From Ustulina deusta (lineage: Eukaryota; Ascomycota; Sordariomycetes; Xylariales; Xylariaceae), in contig JAJNNX010000021.1 in the NCBI GenBank assembly GCA_023159155.1, positions 558,001 through 622,000 on the forward strand: a DNA stretch of 64,000 nt. Reading direction: 5' to 3'. Below the pieces are notes generated by a model. It did no database searches, had not been told where the DNA came from, and saw only the letters and a list, made by a program, of their open reading frames with translations. Shown here one piece after another: positions 55,717 to 64,000 of this stretch; the first letter of the stretch is position 1; every line of letters starts with the position of its first letter. The translations under genes and the position numbers were made by a program.

Positions 55717-58653
55717 GATATTAGCTTGTCTATCCTGGAGGTATCTCTATAAACTGTTCCTATCTTACCTCTTGCAAAGTAGTAACCCTTGGTGGTAGGC
55801 GGATCTTTAACCTCTGTAGAATGTCTTCGCTGACAGGGCTGAGCGGGATCGGTCATCCCACCACCATATCCCCCAGCCTTCAGATATTATACCAAACTAG
55901 ATAGTCCTTTCCAGCAAAGTTTCGCAATATAGCTTCATCCTCCCGGCTATGAATACAATGATAACCATGACATGCGCTCCATTGCTAGTGAGCTCGTATG
56001 TATTGACTCGGAGGTGTGGCCTGCTACGAGAGGCGACGTCTGTATAAGGCGAGCAGAGCTATGGCATAGGCATGGTTACCTAGTCGACCAGAGCTTGGCG
56101 AACTCATGTTACCGAAGCAGACTCAAAGTTCATACTAGTAATACCAAGCCGCTAGATAGTACATATAGCCGCACAACGGCTCGTCAACGTCAAATAAAAC
56201 CGAACAGAGTTTTCTACACGACAGAAGTTGGGGGTCTCCCTTGAGAGCTGAGGTTATAATTGTCCATCCTAAGAAGGCCATCCCGGCCAGAGCACGTTGC
56301 TAGTTCGCAGCTGAGGGCTACCCCCAAATTTGTGCCCGGCTGCGACAATCATCAACGTTTTGAGGGACCGGAGCGCTTTGACTCTTGGGGAGTGCTCATG
56401 GGGCCCGAAACGCTGCAAGACTGAATCGAAGCACCCCTCACTAAGACGAGCTTGGTCTTCTTCGCGGCGGCGAGCGAGGATGCTCGTGTGCCCGGCCGAT
56501 CGACACGTTAGATAGTCGCTCATTCCGCTCAGCAACTTCGTCACCTCATCGGCCCATGCGCACGCCAGCTGAGCTCTAGCCTGTTCCATGCATACAAAGA
56601 ACTCTTTCGTAACATCACTGGGCGCCGGACGGGGTTCCGCCTGTCGCTTACGTCGATCACGTCAAAGTTGTGCTGCATGTCTGTCCGTGCGCGTGAAAAG
56701 CGCTGCTAGTAGTAGTTCAGGTAGCGTTGATAAGATGCCTGCACGGCCTTTTTGTCCCACACCGTTAGGCTCGACGCCGGTTCTTATTGCTCAGAGGGAC
56801 CTGAGACAACCCTTGGCTATGCAACTTGGGCATGCGGGGTCAGCGTTGGATACACGTGTAGAGAGGACCTGGCGGCTCGTAGGAAAAATAACGCAAAAAC
56901 GGGTCTCTATCTTTGGTCGATGTGTGATGGCGGCAAGCCCAGAGATGCAATTCTCCGTAGTTGGAAGTCGGTAGTCGAATCCATGTGGACTGCGGGGATG
57001 ATGCCTTCTGATTCGTTCTCGTCGTTTGCAATCTTTCTGGACTTGTGGGCGTTGCTGGGCCGGTACCCGTCGCTCTGTTCATCCTCGGACATGATGGGAA
57101 TGCAATGCACTCGTGGCTTATGTGCTGTGGGTGGGCTAGATGGGCATGTGTATGGTGAGTTGGTAGATGCATGGGATCTTGTCCCAAGTCGAATAGTAAA
57201 TCTATGGTACCGTTCATACTTATAAGGGAAATGAGGTGCCTATTCTGTGTACGCCGTCGAAGATCTGCTGCTTGATTCTCTTGCTTCACATGTGTCTGCC
57301 TCGAAAAGGAGAGGTCTGAAATCTAGATGAGATATTGGTCGGATATCTCGAAACTTCAGGAGGCATGGGGCTCATAATGCGTCGTTGCGTATAGACTAGA
57401 TTCATCTATTAGGAATAGGGGTCGTATGCAGACGACCCGCTTCGCACAAAGGGAGAAGCTCGATTTCAAAACACTTGCGCCTAATGCACGCGCTCGTTAG
57501 GGCGTTGTGGGCCTTGATGTTGTCGTTGGTTGGTGTCTAGACACTCGATGAGTTGGTCTCGGATGCCATGGCTTTGGAACAAGTATATGCGGCCCCACAT
57601 GGACGAGGCTAGTACATGCTGAGGTTGCCTGTATATTCGGGGTGCTGTCTGACATGCTGCGTGTTATCTAGCATGTGCTTACCACAGAAAGGACTTACAG
57701 TGGGTTGGTCTTCGCGATCGGGCATGGCGACAGTATAGAGTAGATTGCCCGTATGCGAGAAGTGTACAAGTCACACTTCCCACTGTAAGTAGGGAAGGTT
57801 GCATTAGGAATCATGTTGCCCTCGGCGCCGAGATGGGCTTTATTGCGTCGGCGAGCCTGTCGTACTGACTACATGTAGTGTAGGTTACCTGGTTAGGATG
57901 CGAAGAGAATGCATGTAATGGCCGGGGACATTACTTCATCACAGTACAGAAGAAAATGGATGGATAGGCATAATTGATGTTGTATTGTAGATGGAGGACT
58001 ATAGCCATAAGCTAGCTAGCTAAATATTGTCTGGGCCCTACGCCTTCCTGTCTAGGTGGCCATAGTGGGAAGGTGCTGGTAGCGTAAAGGATAGGGAAGG
58101 CACAGTCAGATTCCCACTGTATTTAGTTGGCCACTCTACGGCTAGGACCCCTCCATTGACAATACAACATCTTTTTGGCCTTGCAAGCCACTTTCTGCCA
58201 TTACGCACACTGTACCTGCCCACTACGGACTCCCGATTGAGCAATAGAATTCATCTGCGGCTCTGAGTTTAAGCTTATCTGTAGCTACCTCGCCTAGATA
58301 GATACTTATAGGTTCAGTAGATTACCTTAAATGGTGACTTGGAGAAATCCGCTAGTCTGTATCCGGATAAGTATGTCTTGCATATTACCCAATCAGGAAC
58401 TCCCGATACGTTCATTCTCTAGATTAAGTAATCACATATCGGCAGAATGAGGCAGGCCTCGTAATAAGGTGGGACGGCTGAGCTGGACAGCCGCTCACGT
58501 ACATTTCACGCTGGGAATCGGTGATGGTATGGTCAGTATCGGTTTTATGAGAGCGGTGGATTTATTCTAATTTCGAATAATTTTTTTTTCTTTTTTGGGA
58601 AAGAGGAAAACGGAAAAAAAGGAAAACGAAAAAAAGGGGGAAATAGTTTCGTC
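55717..58653. other. Long interval without a recognised gene
   Basis: Of several ORFs, only 56907-57110 (-, MSEDEQSDGYRPSNAHKSRK onward) has a balanced, protein-like composition, but it is short and no exon could be joined. The others overlap in several frames. The 100 bases before 58654 are A/G-rich and form the leader of the MFS gene. Confidence 0.5.
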
Positions 58654-60282
58654 ATGGCATCCAATTACTCCCAGACGCCCAGGCGCCATGAGGATGACGA
58701 TGCCATCACGACTGAGACGACGCCGCTGCTCGCAGCCTCGCCATCGGCTGCTGTGCCGGGAGGCGGACCAGAAGAAACAAATACACTCATCTCTTCGACA
58801 TCTTCTGGTTCTGCCTCCGGCCAAGCCCCAACATCTCAACCTCAGCCTCAGTCTCAGTCTCACCCAGCTAGAAATGCAGAGCCAGCCGGCAAAGCCCTCC
58901 CCAAAACACAGATCCTCCTCCTGTGCTACGCGCGCCTGATAGAGCCGATAGCCTTCTTCTCCATATTCCCGTACATCAACCAGATGGTGCAGGAGAACGG
59001 CGACCTGGCCGAGGAGGACATGGGCTTCTACTCGGGGCTCATCGAGTCGCTGTTCTCGCTGACGCAGATGGCCGTCATGGTGCTCTGGGGCCGGGCCGCC
59101 GACCGCGTCGGCCGCAAGCCCGTGCTCGTGTTCTCGCTGCTCGGCGTCGCCGTCGCCACGGCCTCCTTCGGCTTCGCCAAGACCATCCCGCAGATGGTCC
59201 TCTTCCGGTGCGTCGCCGGCGTCTTCGCCGGCTCCATCGTCACCGTCCGCACCATGATCTCCGAGCTCTCCACCCGCCAGACCCAGGCCACCGCCTTCGC
59301 CTGGTTCGCCGTCGCCGGCAACGTCGGCATCTTCGTCGGCCCGCTTGTCGGCGGGGCGCTTGCGGATCCCGTGCATCAGTACCCCGCCGTGTTCAGACAT
59401 GTCCGCTTCCTCGAGACTTTCCCCTACGCGCTTTCCTCCATCGTTGTCGCTCTTATCGGCCTTAGCGCCGTGGTTACGAGTGCCCTGTTCGTCGGGGAGA
59501 CGCTCCATCGCGAGAGTACGCCCGATGGTGAGATGGCCGCGACGCCCCGCATGCATCCGAACTCGACGTGGGATCTCCTCAAGGCCCCCGGCGTGGGCGT
59601 CGTGCTGTATAATTACGGCCACGTCATGCTTCTCGCCTTCGCGTACACGGCTGTCGTGCCCGTGTTCTGGGCTACCGGCGTCGATCTCGGCGGGCTCGGT
59701 TTCTCGCCTCTGCAGATCTCCCTGTTTATGGCCCTCACGGGATTTTCGCAGGCCGTCTGGCTCCTTGTCTTCTTCCCGCCCTTGCAGCATCGTCTGGGCA
59801 CGAATGGGCTGATGCGGCTTTGCGGAGCGGCGTACCCGTTCTTCCTTGGGGTTATGCCGATCCTGAATGCGGTTTTGCGCCTACATACCAAGGGCGGCGA
59901 TACTGCGTTCTGGATCCTGGCGCCTACCTTCTTGTCGCTTGGGCCGGGCGTTAGTATGGCGTTCACTGGGGCGCAGCTCGCGCTGAACGATGTCTCGCCT
60001 TCGCACGAGACGTTGGGCATGCTCAATGCCCTTGCGCTGACGCTGACGAGCGGGCTGCGATCATTCTCACCCGCTTTGTTCGCGAGTCTGTTCGCTATCG
60101 GGGCTGGGAACCAGTTCTTTTACGGCTATCTCGTCTGGGTTATCTTGGTCATTCTCGCGTTGGGATTCACTGTCTCGACGAGATTCCTGCCAGAAACGGG
60201 TGAGAAGCTGTCTGAAAATGAAGAAGACATATATGAAGACGATGTTGGTGATGACGATTCTCACACCACGGTTAGAAATTGA
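58654..60282 (+). CDS. MFS transporter (DHA1-like, vacuolar/multidrug type)
   Basis: A single exon of 542 residues. A Ser/Pro/Gln-rich cytosolic N-terminus of about 80 residues includes the ETTPLLA motif, a dileucine-type sorting signal typical of vacuolar proteins. Twelve hydrophobic segments follow. The MFS motif A is GRAADRVGRKPVLV; FSIFPYINQMV, FRCVAGVFAGSIVTVRTMISE and FAVAGNVGIFVGPLVGG mark helices 1, 4 and 5. The C-terminal tail is acidic. It belongs to the drug:H+ antiporter type related to zinc-induced facilitator-like and yeast YCR023C proteins. Third codon positions are strongly G/C, which also creates a 407-codon shadow ORF on the other strand. Convergent with SEN2. Substrate unknown. 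Confidence 0.9.
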   Translation: MASNYSQTPRRHEDDDAITTETTPLLAASPSAAVPGGGPEETNTLISSTSSGSASGQAPTSQPQPQSQSHPARNAEPAGKALPKTQILLLCYARLIEPIAFFSIFPYINQMVQENGDLAEEDMGFYSGLIESLFSLTQMAVMVLWGRAADRVGRKPVLVFSLLGVAVATASFGFAKTIPQMVLFRCVAGVFAGSIVTVRTMISELSTRQTQATAFAWFAVAGNVGIFVGPLVGGALADPVHQYPAVFRHVRFLETFPYALSSIVVALIGLSAVVTSALFVGETLHRESTPDGEMAATPRMHPNSTWDLLKAPGVGVVLYNYGHVMLLAFAYTAVVPVFWATGVDLGGLGFSPLQISLFMALTGFSQAVWLLVFFPPLQHRLGTNGLMRLCGAAYPFFLGVMPILNAVLRLHTKGGDTAFWILAPTFLSLGPGVSMAFTGAQLALNDVSPSHETLGMLNALALTLTSGLRSFSPALFASLFAIGAGNQFFYGYLVWVILVILALGFTVSTRFLPETGEKLSENEEDIYEDDVGDDDSHTTVRN

Positions 60283-60596
60283 ATCAAGGATCCAAATAAA
60301 GCTGTGGAGAGAGCCAGCACATATTCCCAGACTAAGCCTACTATATAATGTACATAATATGTCATTCCTGAACAGCCGAGAGAAAAACTACAGCACCGAA
60401 GAGCTGTAATTTGTTCTCCCGTTAGACACATCAGACACACATTAGACGGGCAAAAAATTCAACACGGTGATATGTATTATATATAGTCATATTTCAGTTC
60501 ATTGTCCTCGAAATGTAGTTTTCAATCGTGACGACATCCAAGTATTGTGCTTCTCTATGCTACAGTATTGTGTGTCGTACAACATCATACACGAGA
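60283..60596. other. Convergent 3' spacer
   Basis: The 3' ends of the MFS gene and SEN2 share this AT-rich region. No other feature is seen. Confidence 0.6.
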
Positions 60597-62240
60597 TTAG
60601 TCTCTACTACGGTTACTAAGCCAACGGTGCACAACGAATTCGCGCATCTTATACTGCTTTAGCAAAGCTGACGGGTCCGAGTGTTCTGTTGGTGGTGGTA
60701 TGTCCACATATACAAGCACCATGGTTTTCAGAGCATGACTCTGGACTCGCTTGATGGAATGTAACCATTGCCATGACCTTCTCGGGGGCTCGTGGCCCCG
60801 AGTCTTCCAATACGGATCCGTGTACGCAGGCAGGACAGTGACGGCGAATTGAGCATGCGTAAACACAGGTCCGCCAATGTACAGAAGCCAGTCAACCCCA
60901 AATTTAATGCCAGGTCTGGGGACCCAACCCAGTGAGCGGAAATGGTGGTAGACAGCATACTGAACAAGGAATGGGTCATCTGGTCGCAACGCTGCTGTGC
61001 CGGGTGAGGAGTGAGGCGGTCGGCGGCATAAATTGAACAATTCTTCAGTAGTAATAGTTTTCTCAGTGGCAGGATCTGTGATGGTGAGGGCGCCCAGACC
61101 AAAAACGAGATAGAAGGCTTCTTCCAGAGTCAGTTGGAGATGCTCTCTATCTACAACTTCCGATGAAGCCGCTGCATTCTCCGCGACGACTGGGACATCC
61201 ACAACCTCTGTTGGAACCGTATCTACAGGCAGCGGTAATGGCGGGGTTCCATTGGCGACATCAGCTTTGGGCACCTTGCCATTGCATGATGATTTGAGAT
61301 GAGGACTTGGAGGGTCACCGAGCTGGAATGTCGTCGACTCGACGGTGGGCGAGAATCTTACGCTTTTCCTGCGCTTTAGAGTTGAAGCAGGAATGTCTGG
61401 CAAAGGCCTGCCATGTTTCGTTGGAGGGGACTCGGGAGGACTCGGTAGATGACTACCATTTAGCAAAGGGAAGGGGAGCTTCTCGGGTTCACTGGCGAAA
61501 TCACCATTCGCCACTAATTCAGGGGGGGAGGGGGTAAGTTTGCTCGCAGGTGGTACCTCACGAGTGGAACTAATTTGAGCGTGTGGTACAGGAGCATGGG
61601 CCAAGTTATTAGGCATTGCATGTCCATTGGTAAGCCCGCCCAAGGGTGACAGGTGTAGATCTTGAAGGGAGTTCGGCAGGGCGAGGAGCTCCTTGGGGCC
61701 GACTGGCGCAACCCAGGCTTCTTCCAGCCGGGTCTTCAGGATCGCTTCCTGTTCTTTCCTCGCACGGTCCCACTTCATCATCTTCCGCTCTTCACGCCTC
61801 TGTACGGTGATCAGTTCCGAGACCGTCTTCTCGCCCTGGCCCTGGCGACTCCGCTCCCGCTTGAACCAGTTGGGCTCACTTCGACTGTAGCTACCTTTCC
61901 CGAAAAAGCCCTGCTCCCACAGAGCGCGGATCGATTTCGGATCTCGGATATGCACAGATCGTGTCTCGGGTGACCAGCGGCCCTGGTGGATGACCGAAGG
62001 CTCGGCTGGAGGGGGAGACAGTACCTGGCTAGTCCATGCCCAAAGCACATGGAAAAGCGACAGCGGGTTGTTGGGGTAGAAGCTCGGCAGGGGAAAGGTG
62101 CGAAGCGGAGCGGGCAAAGCGTAGAGCTGGTGAAGGGGGATCTTCTGCGGGTTGGCCGAAGCCTTGTCCTGTCTATGTCTAGGTTGTGTCGGAGCTGCGG
62201 GTTCGGGCGCGCGAGGCGCATGGTTCTCTCCGTCTGCCAT
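60597..62240 (-). CDS. SEN2: tRNA-splicing endonuclease subunit Sen2
   Basis: Sen2 is the catalytic subunit that cuts the 5' splice site of intron-containing pre-tRNAs, acting with Sen34, Sen54 and Sen15 (on the mitochondrial surface in yeast). One exon gives 547 residues from the ATG of MADGENH. The N-terminal part has PLHQLYALPAPLRTFPLPSF, GRWSPETRSVHI and WEQGFFGKGSYSRSEPNWF. A disordered, proline-rich insert covers about 190-350. The catalytic domain follows with LEEAFYLVFGLGALTI and FGVDWLLYIGGPVFTHAQFAV. The triad is Tyr454, His462 and Lys505, with the Tyr-His spacing of eight as in yeast. The His-Lys distance is about 12 longer than in yeast owing to an inserted WKTRGHEPPRR loop. Confidence 0.94.
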   Translation of the reverse strand: MADGENHAPRAPEPAAPTQPRHRQDKASANPQKIPLHQLYALPAPLRTFPLPSFYPNNPLSLFHVLWAWTSQVLSPPPAEPSVIHQGRWSPETRSVHIRDPKSIRALWEQGFFGKGSYSRSEPNWFKRERSRQGQGEKTVSELITVQRREERKMMKWDRARKEQEAILKTRLEEAWVAPVGPKELLALPNSLQDLHLSPLGGLTNGHAMPNNLAHAPVPHAQISSTREVPPASKLTPSPPELVANGDFASEPEKLPFPLLNGSHLPSPPESPPTKHGRPLPDIPASTLKRRKSVRFSPTVESTTFQLGDPPSPHLKSSCNGKVPKADVANGTPPLPLPVDTVPTEVVDVPVVAENAAASSEVVDREHLQLTLEEAFYLVFGLGALTITDPATEKTITTEELFNLCRRPPHSSPGTAALRPDDPFLVQYAVYHHFRSLGWVPRPGIKFGVDWLLYIGGPVFTHAQFAVTVLPAYTDPYWKTRGHEPPRRSWQWLHSIKRVQSHALKTMVLVYVDIPPPTEHSDPSALLKQYKMREFVVHRWLSNRSRD

Positions 62241-63748
62241 GGCTGGTATCACTCATTTCGGCACCTTTGAAACCCGTTAGCGAAAACGTCAGTCGCACGC
62301 CTCGGCTAAATTTCAACAGACGAACGAGTAGAGTGTTTGATCGCTCAGATACCGTTGTAGTCTATATTTGGACACTCATCGAGAAGAAGCAAAACTTCAT
62401 CTCTAAGTTCCGAATAAAGTGTGTCATCACCGCGATACGATATTCCCCGCTACATATTGGCACTGCACCCAAGCATGCCCAGTCACACCATTTATTTGCA
62501 GGTCTGCTCAATGGCCATCCTAAAACAGGATTGACAAGTGGAACAAAAACTTACCGTCTATAGGTAGGAATGAAGTTGCGTTGTCTCCCAATGCTCGACC
62601 GCAGCCCAGGCTTGCAGGCGACAGGAACAACGAATAGCAATGAATGGTGTAAGAATAAGGGAGCCTGTTCGTGACAGGCAAGCAGCACAACGCTCACATA
62701 TTTTCAAAAGTGGCAGATGTGACCCGAATGCCTTGTTTCGCTATGGCTGAGCAAGGTTGAGAGCAAAAGAAAAGTTGGTTGGTGAATGGGATTATGAGAG
62801 AGAGATAGAGATAGAGAGCTAGATAGGCTTTTTTTTTTTCTGTGGGGAATTTCGGCGTTCGGGTCTTCTTCAGCTTTAGGGGATCGCTAGTGGGAGATGT
62901 TGTAATGTACCTACTTACTAGTAGGTATGATTACCTATACCTTATTAGGTTAGTGGCCCACAGTAAGACGATGCCCGATCGTTCACCGATCGCCACCTCG
63001 AGGCTACAGGTGCTACGGCCCTTATTAAATACCACTTACATGTAGGTAGGTACTGAGAAGTACTGAGTGCTAACTGTTGTGATACCTACCTATCTTCATT
63101 CTCCAAAACTCTTCCATTCCCTACAGTTACCTACTATATTAGCTTGACAGTAAGTAGGTATCTACCTACACCTTAGCTAAGGTAATAAATACATCCCTAC
63201 CTACCTCTTACCTTTCCTTCTTCAACAGACAAAGGCGCCTCGATGATTTCCTTTTATTCGCCGGTCTTGTATTATTCACAGCACATTTCTTGCAGGGACT
63301 AGGTCCTCTGTCTACTAGGTAGTCAGTAGCGTGAGGAAATTACCTAGGTATCATGGAGTCGGTTGTGGGTCGGCGATGGACGGATATTTTGCACTCCCGA
63401 GAGGGAACACCTCATTAGACAGAAGGTATGACGATGCCGTCTCGTTTCAGCGTCTCTTCTTCCTCTTCTCTTTCGATGTCTCCTAAACAATGCCTACCTA
63501 ACCTGCACCATCACGCTCTCTGCGACAACCAAGCACCCATTCCCTCCTTACGATGGTGCAAATAGGACACATTGGATTTGCATATCGATTTTAGCACTAC
63601 CTAGGTACTTACACGTTGCCGACCTATTTTATTTTCACTGCCTCAGTACCAAGTACCTATCAACACGGTGATCCATATCAACCAGGTTGCGCTCTTGATA
63701 CCTACAGCCGGATCAACTCTCTACGTACACCTACACCATGCTCATCTA
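62241..63748. promoter_or_regulatory. Divergent promoter region, SEN2/GCS, with TACCTA island
   Basis: Between about 62905 and 63650 TACCTA, TAGGTA and CCTACCTACCT words recur more than a dozen times. A GAGAGAGATAGAGATAGAGAG repeat lies near 62797. The three-codon upstream ORF at 63738-63749 is treated separately. Confidence 0.5.
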
Positions 63749-63749
63749 A
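63738..63749 (+). promoter_or_regulatory. Minimal uORF overlapping the GCS start codon
   Basis: ATG CTC ATC TAA encodes only three residues. Its TAA shares its last A with the ATG of the glucosyltransferase (TAATG), a layout that would favour termination-coupled reinitiation or leaky scanning. Confidence 0.5.
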
Positions 63750-64000
63750 TGCACACGATAATCTACCTGCTAGCCTGTGTGGGCCTGTTCTGGGGCTGTT
63801 TCGTTCTCGTCGTCCAAGGTCTCGGCACTTACAAGCTGTAAGCACGCGTCCTCGCCTCTCGTATCCTCTCCTCTCCTCCCACAACATCATCTGACAAAGA
63901 GGCGCGTCACCGCGACAACCGCAGTTTTCGGAATTACTCGTCAATACCCAAGAAGCCCGTCTCGCCGACTCTGCCCAAACCCGAGATCCCCCATGTCACC
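63749..64000 (+). CDS. GCS: Ceramide glucosyltransferase, N-terminal part (cut by window end)
   Basis: Only the first 54 codons lie in the window. Exon 1 (63749-63837) encodes MHTIIYLLACVGLFWGCFVL and LVVQGLGTYK, a signal-anchor helix. A GTAAGC donor, CTGAC branch and CCGCAG acceptor join it to 63925, giving LFRNYSSIPKKPVSP and PTLPKPEIPHVT. In fungal glucosylceramide synthases PHVT is followed by IIRPVKG, the start of the GT21 domain, which lies beyond the end. The enzyme adds glucose to ceramide in the Golgi; glucosylceramide is important for hyphal growth. The alternative frames after other acceptors do not give the family sequence. Identification rests on about 50 residues, so it is likely rather than certain. 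Confidence 0.7.

Noticed and set aside
56752..57289. ORFs of about 150 codons on both strands
   Set aside because: They overlap one another, contain no recognisable family pattern and could not be joined to other exons.
58567..59790. 407-codon ORF on the minus strand
   Set aside because: It lies opposite the first half of the MFS transporter, is made of low-complexity Glu/Gly/Asp/Arg sequence, and is explained by the strong G/C bias at third positions of the real gene.
1..64000. CRISPR arrays, bacterial operons, riboswitches or phage elements
   Set aside because: The window is fungal nuclear DNA; no direct-repeat/spacer structure or prokaryotic signals were seen.

Overview
This is nuclear DNA from a filamentous ascomycete (Pezizomycotina), probably a sordariomycete. 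The evidence is short GT-AG introns with CTAAC/CTGAC-type branch points, a block of near-pure AT that looks like repeat-induced point mutation (RIP), HET-domain genes, a fungal CE12 esterase, and clear fungal orthologues of MIM1, SHP1, GTR1, OPI1, APM1, SEN2 and ceramide glucosyltransferase. No database search was possible. Names rest on motifs read in the translations, and exon joins were chosen because they restore the family sequence in frame.

Layout. 1-6790 is an AT-rich, gene-dead block with fold-back and tandem repeats, probably RIP-mutated transposons. At 7774-8430 lies a broken HET-domain gene. 9694-17189 is a conserved core: MIM1 (-), SHP1/p47 (+), a secreted DUF1524/HNH-type protein (-) and the Rag GTPase GTR1 (-). 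After a long empty stretch, 19981-24729 carries two secreted hydrolases (a PAF-acetylhydrolase-like enzyme and a rhamnogalacturonan acetylesterase) and one doubtful small ORF. 25493-32389 holds OPI1 (-) and the AP-1 mu subunit (+), separated by a 3.4-kb intergenic region.

33433-42423 is accessory in character: an intact HET-domain gene tail-to-tail with a membrane-anchored Gfd2/YDR514C-like protein, a C2H2 plus fungal-specific-domain transcription factor, and a divergent pair of small proteins sharing a CGH...CxxC-type cysteine motif. 43560-55716 looks like a catabolic or detoxification cluster of seven genes: an NmrA-like reductase, a two-domain carboxymuconolactone-decarboxylase (CMD) protein, an anion:cation-symporter-type MFS carrier in seven exons, a single-domain CMD protein, a zinc alcohol dehydrogenase, a metallo-beta-lactamase-fold hydrolase and a 3-hydroxyisobutyrate-dehydrogenase-like enzyme. 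58654-64000 returns to core genes: an MFS transporter (+), SEN2 (-) and the first exons of ceramide glucosyltransferase (+, running off the window).

The best candidates for something undescribed are the 43.5-55.7 kb cluster, the HET/Gfd2-like pair and the CGH-motif pair. Islands of TACCTA/TAGGTA words mark the promoters of several core genes, and the last gene has a tiny upstream ORF whose stop overlaps the main start codon.
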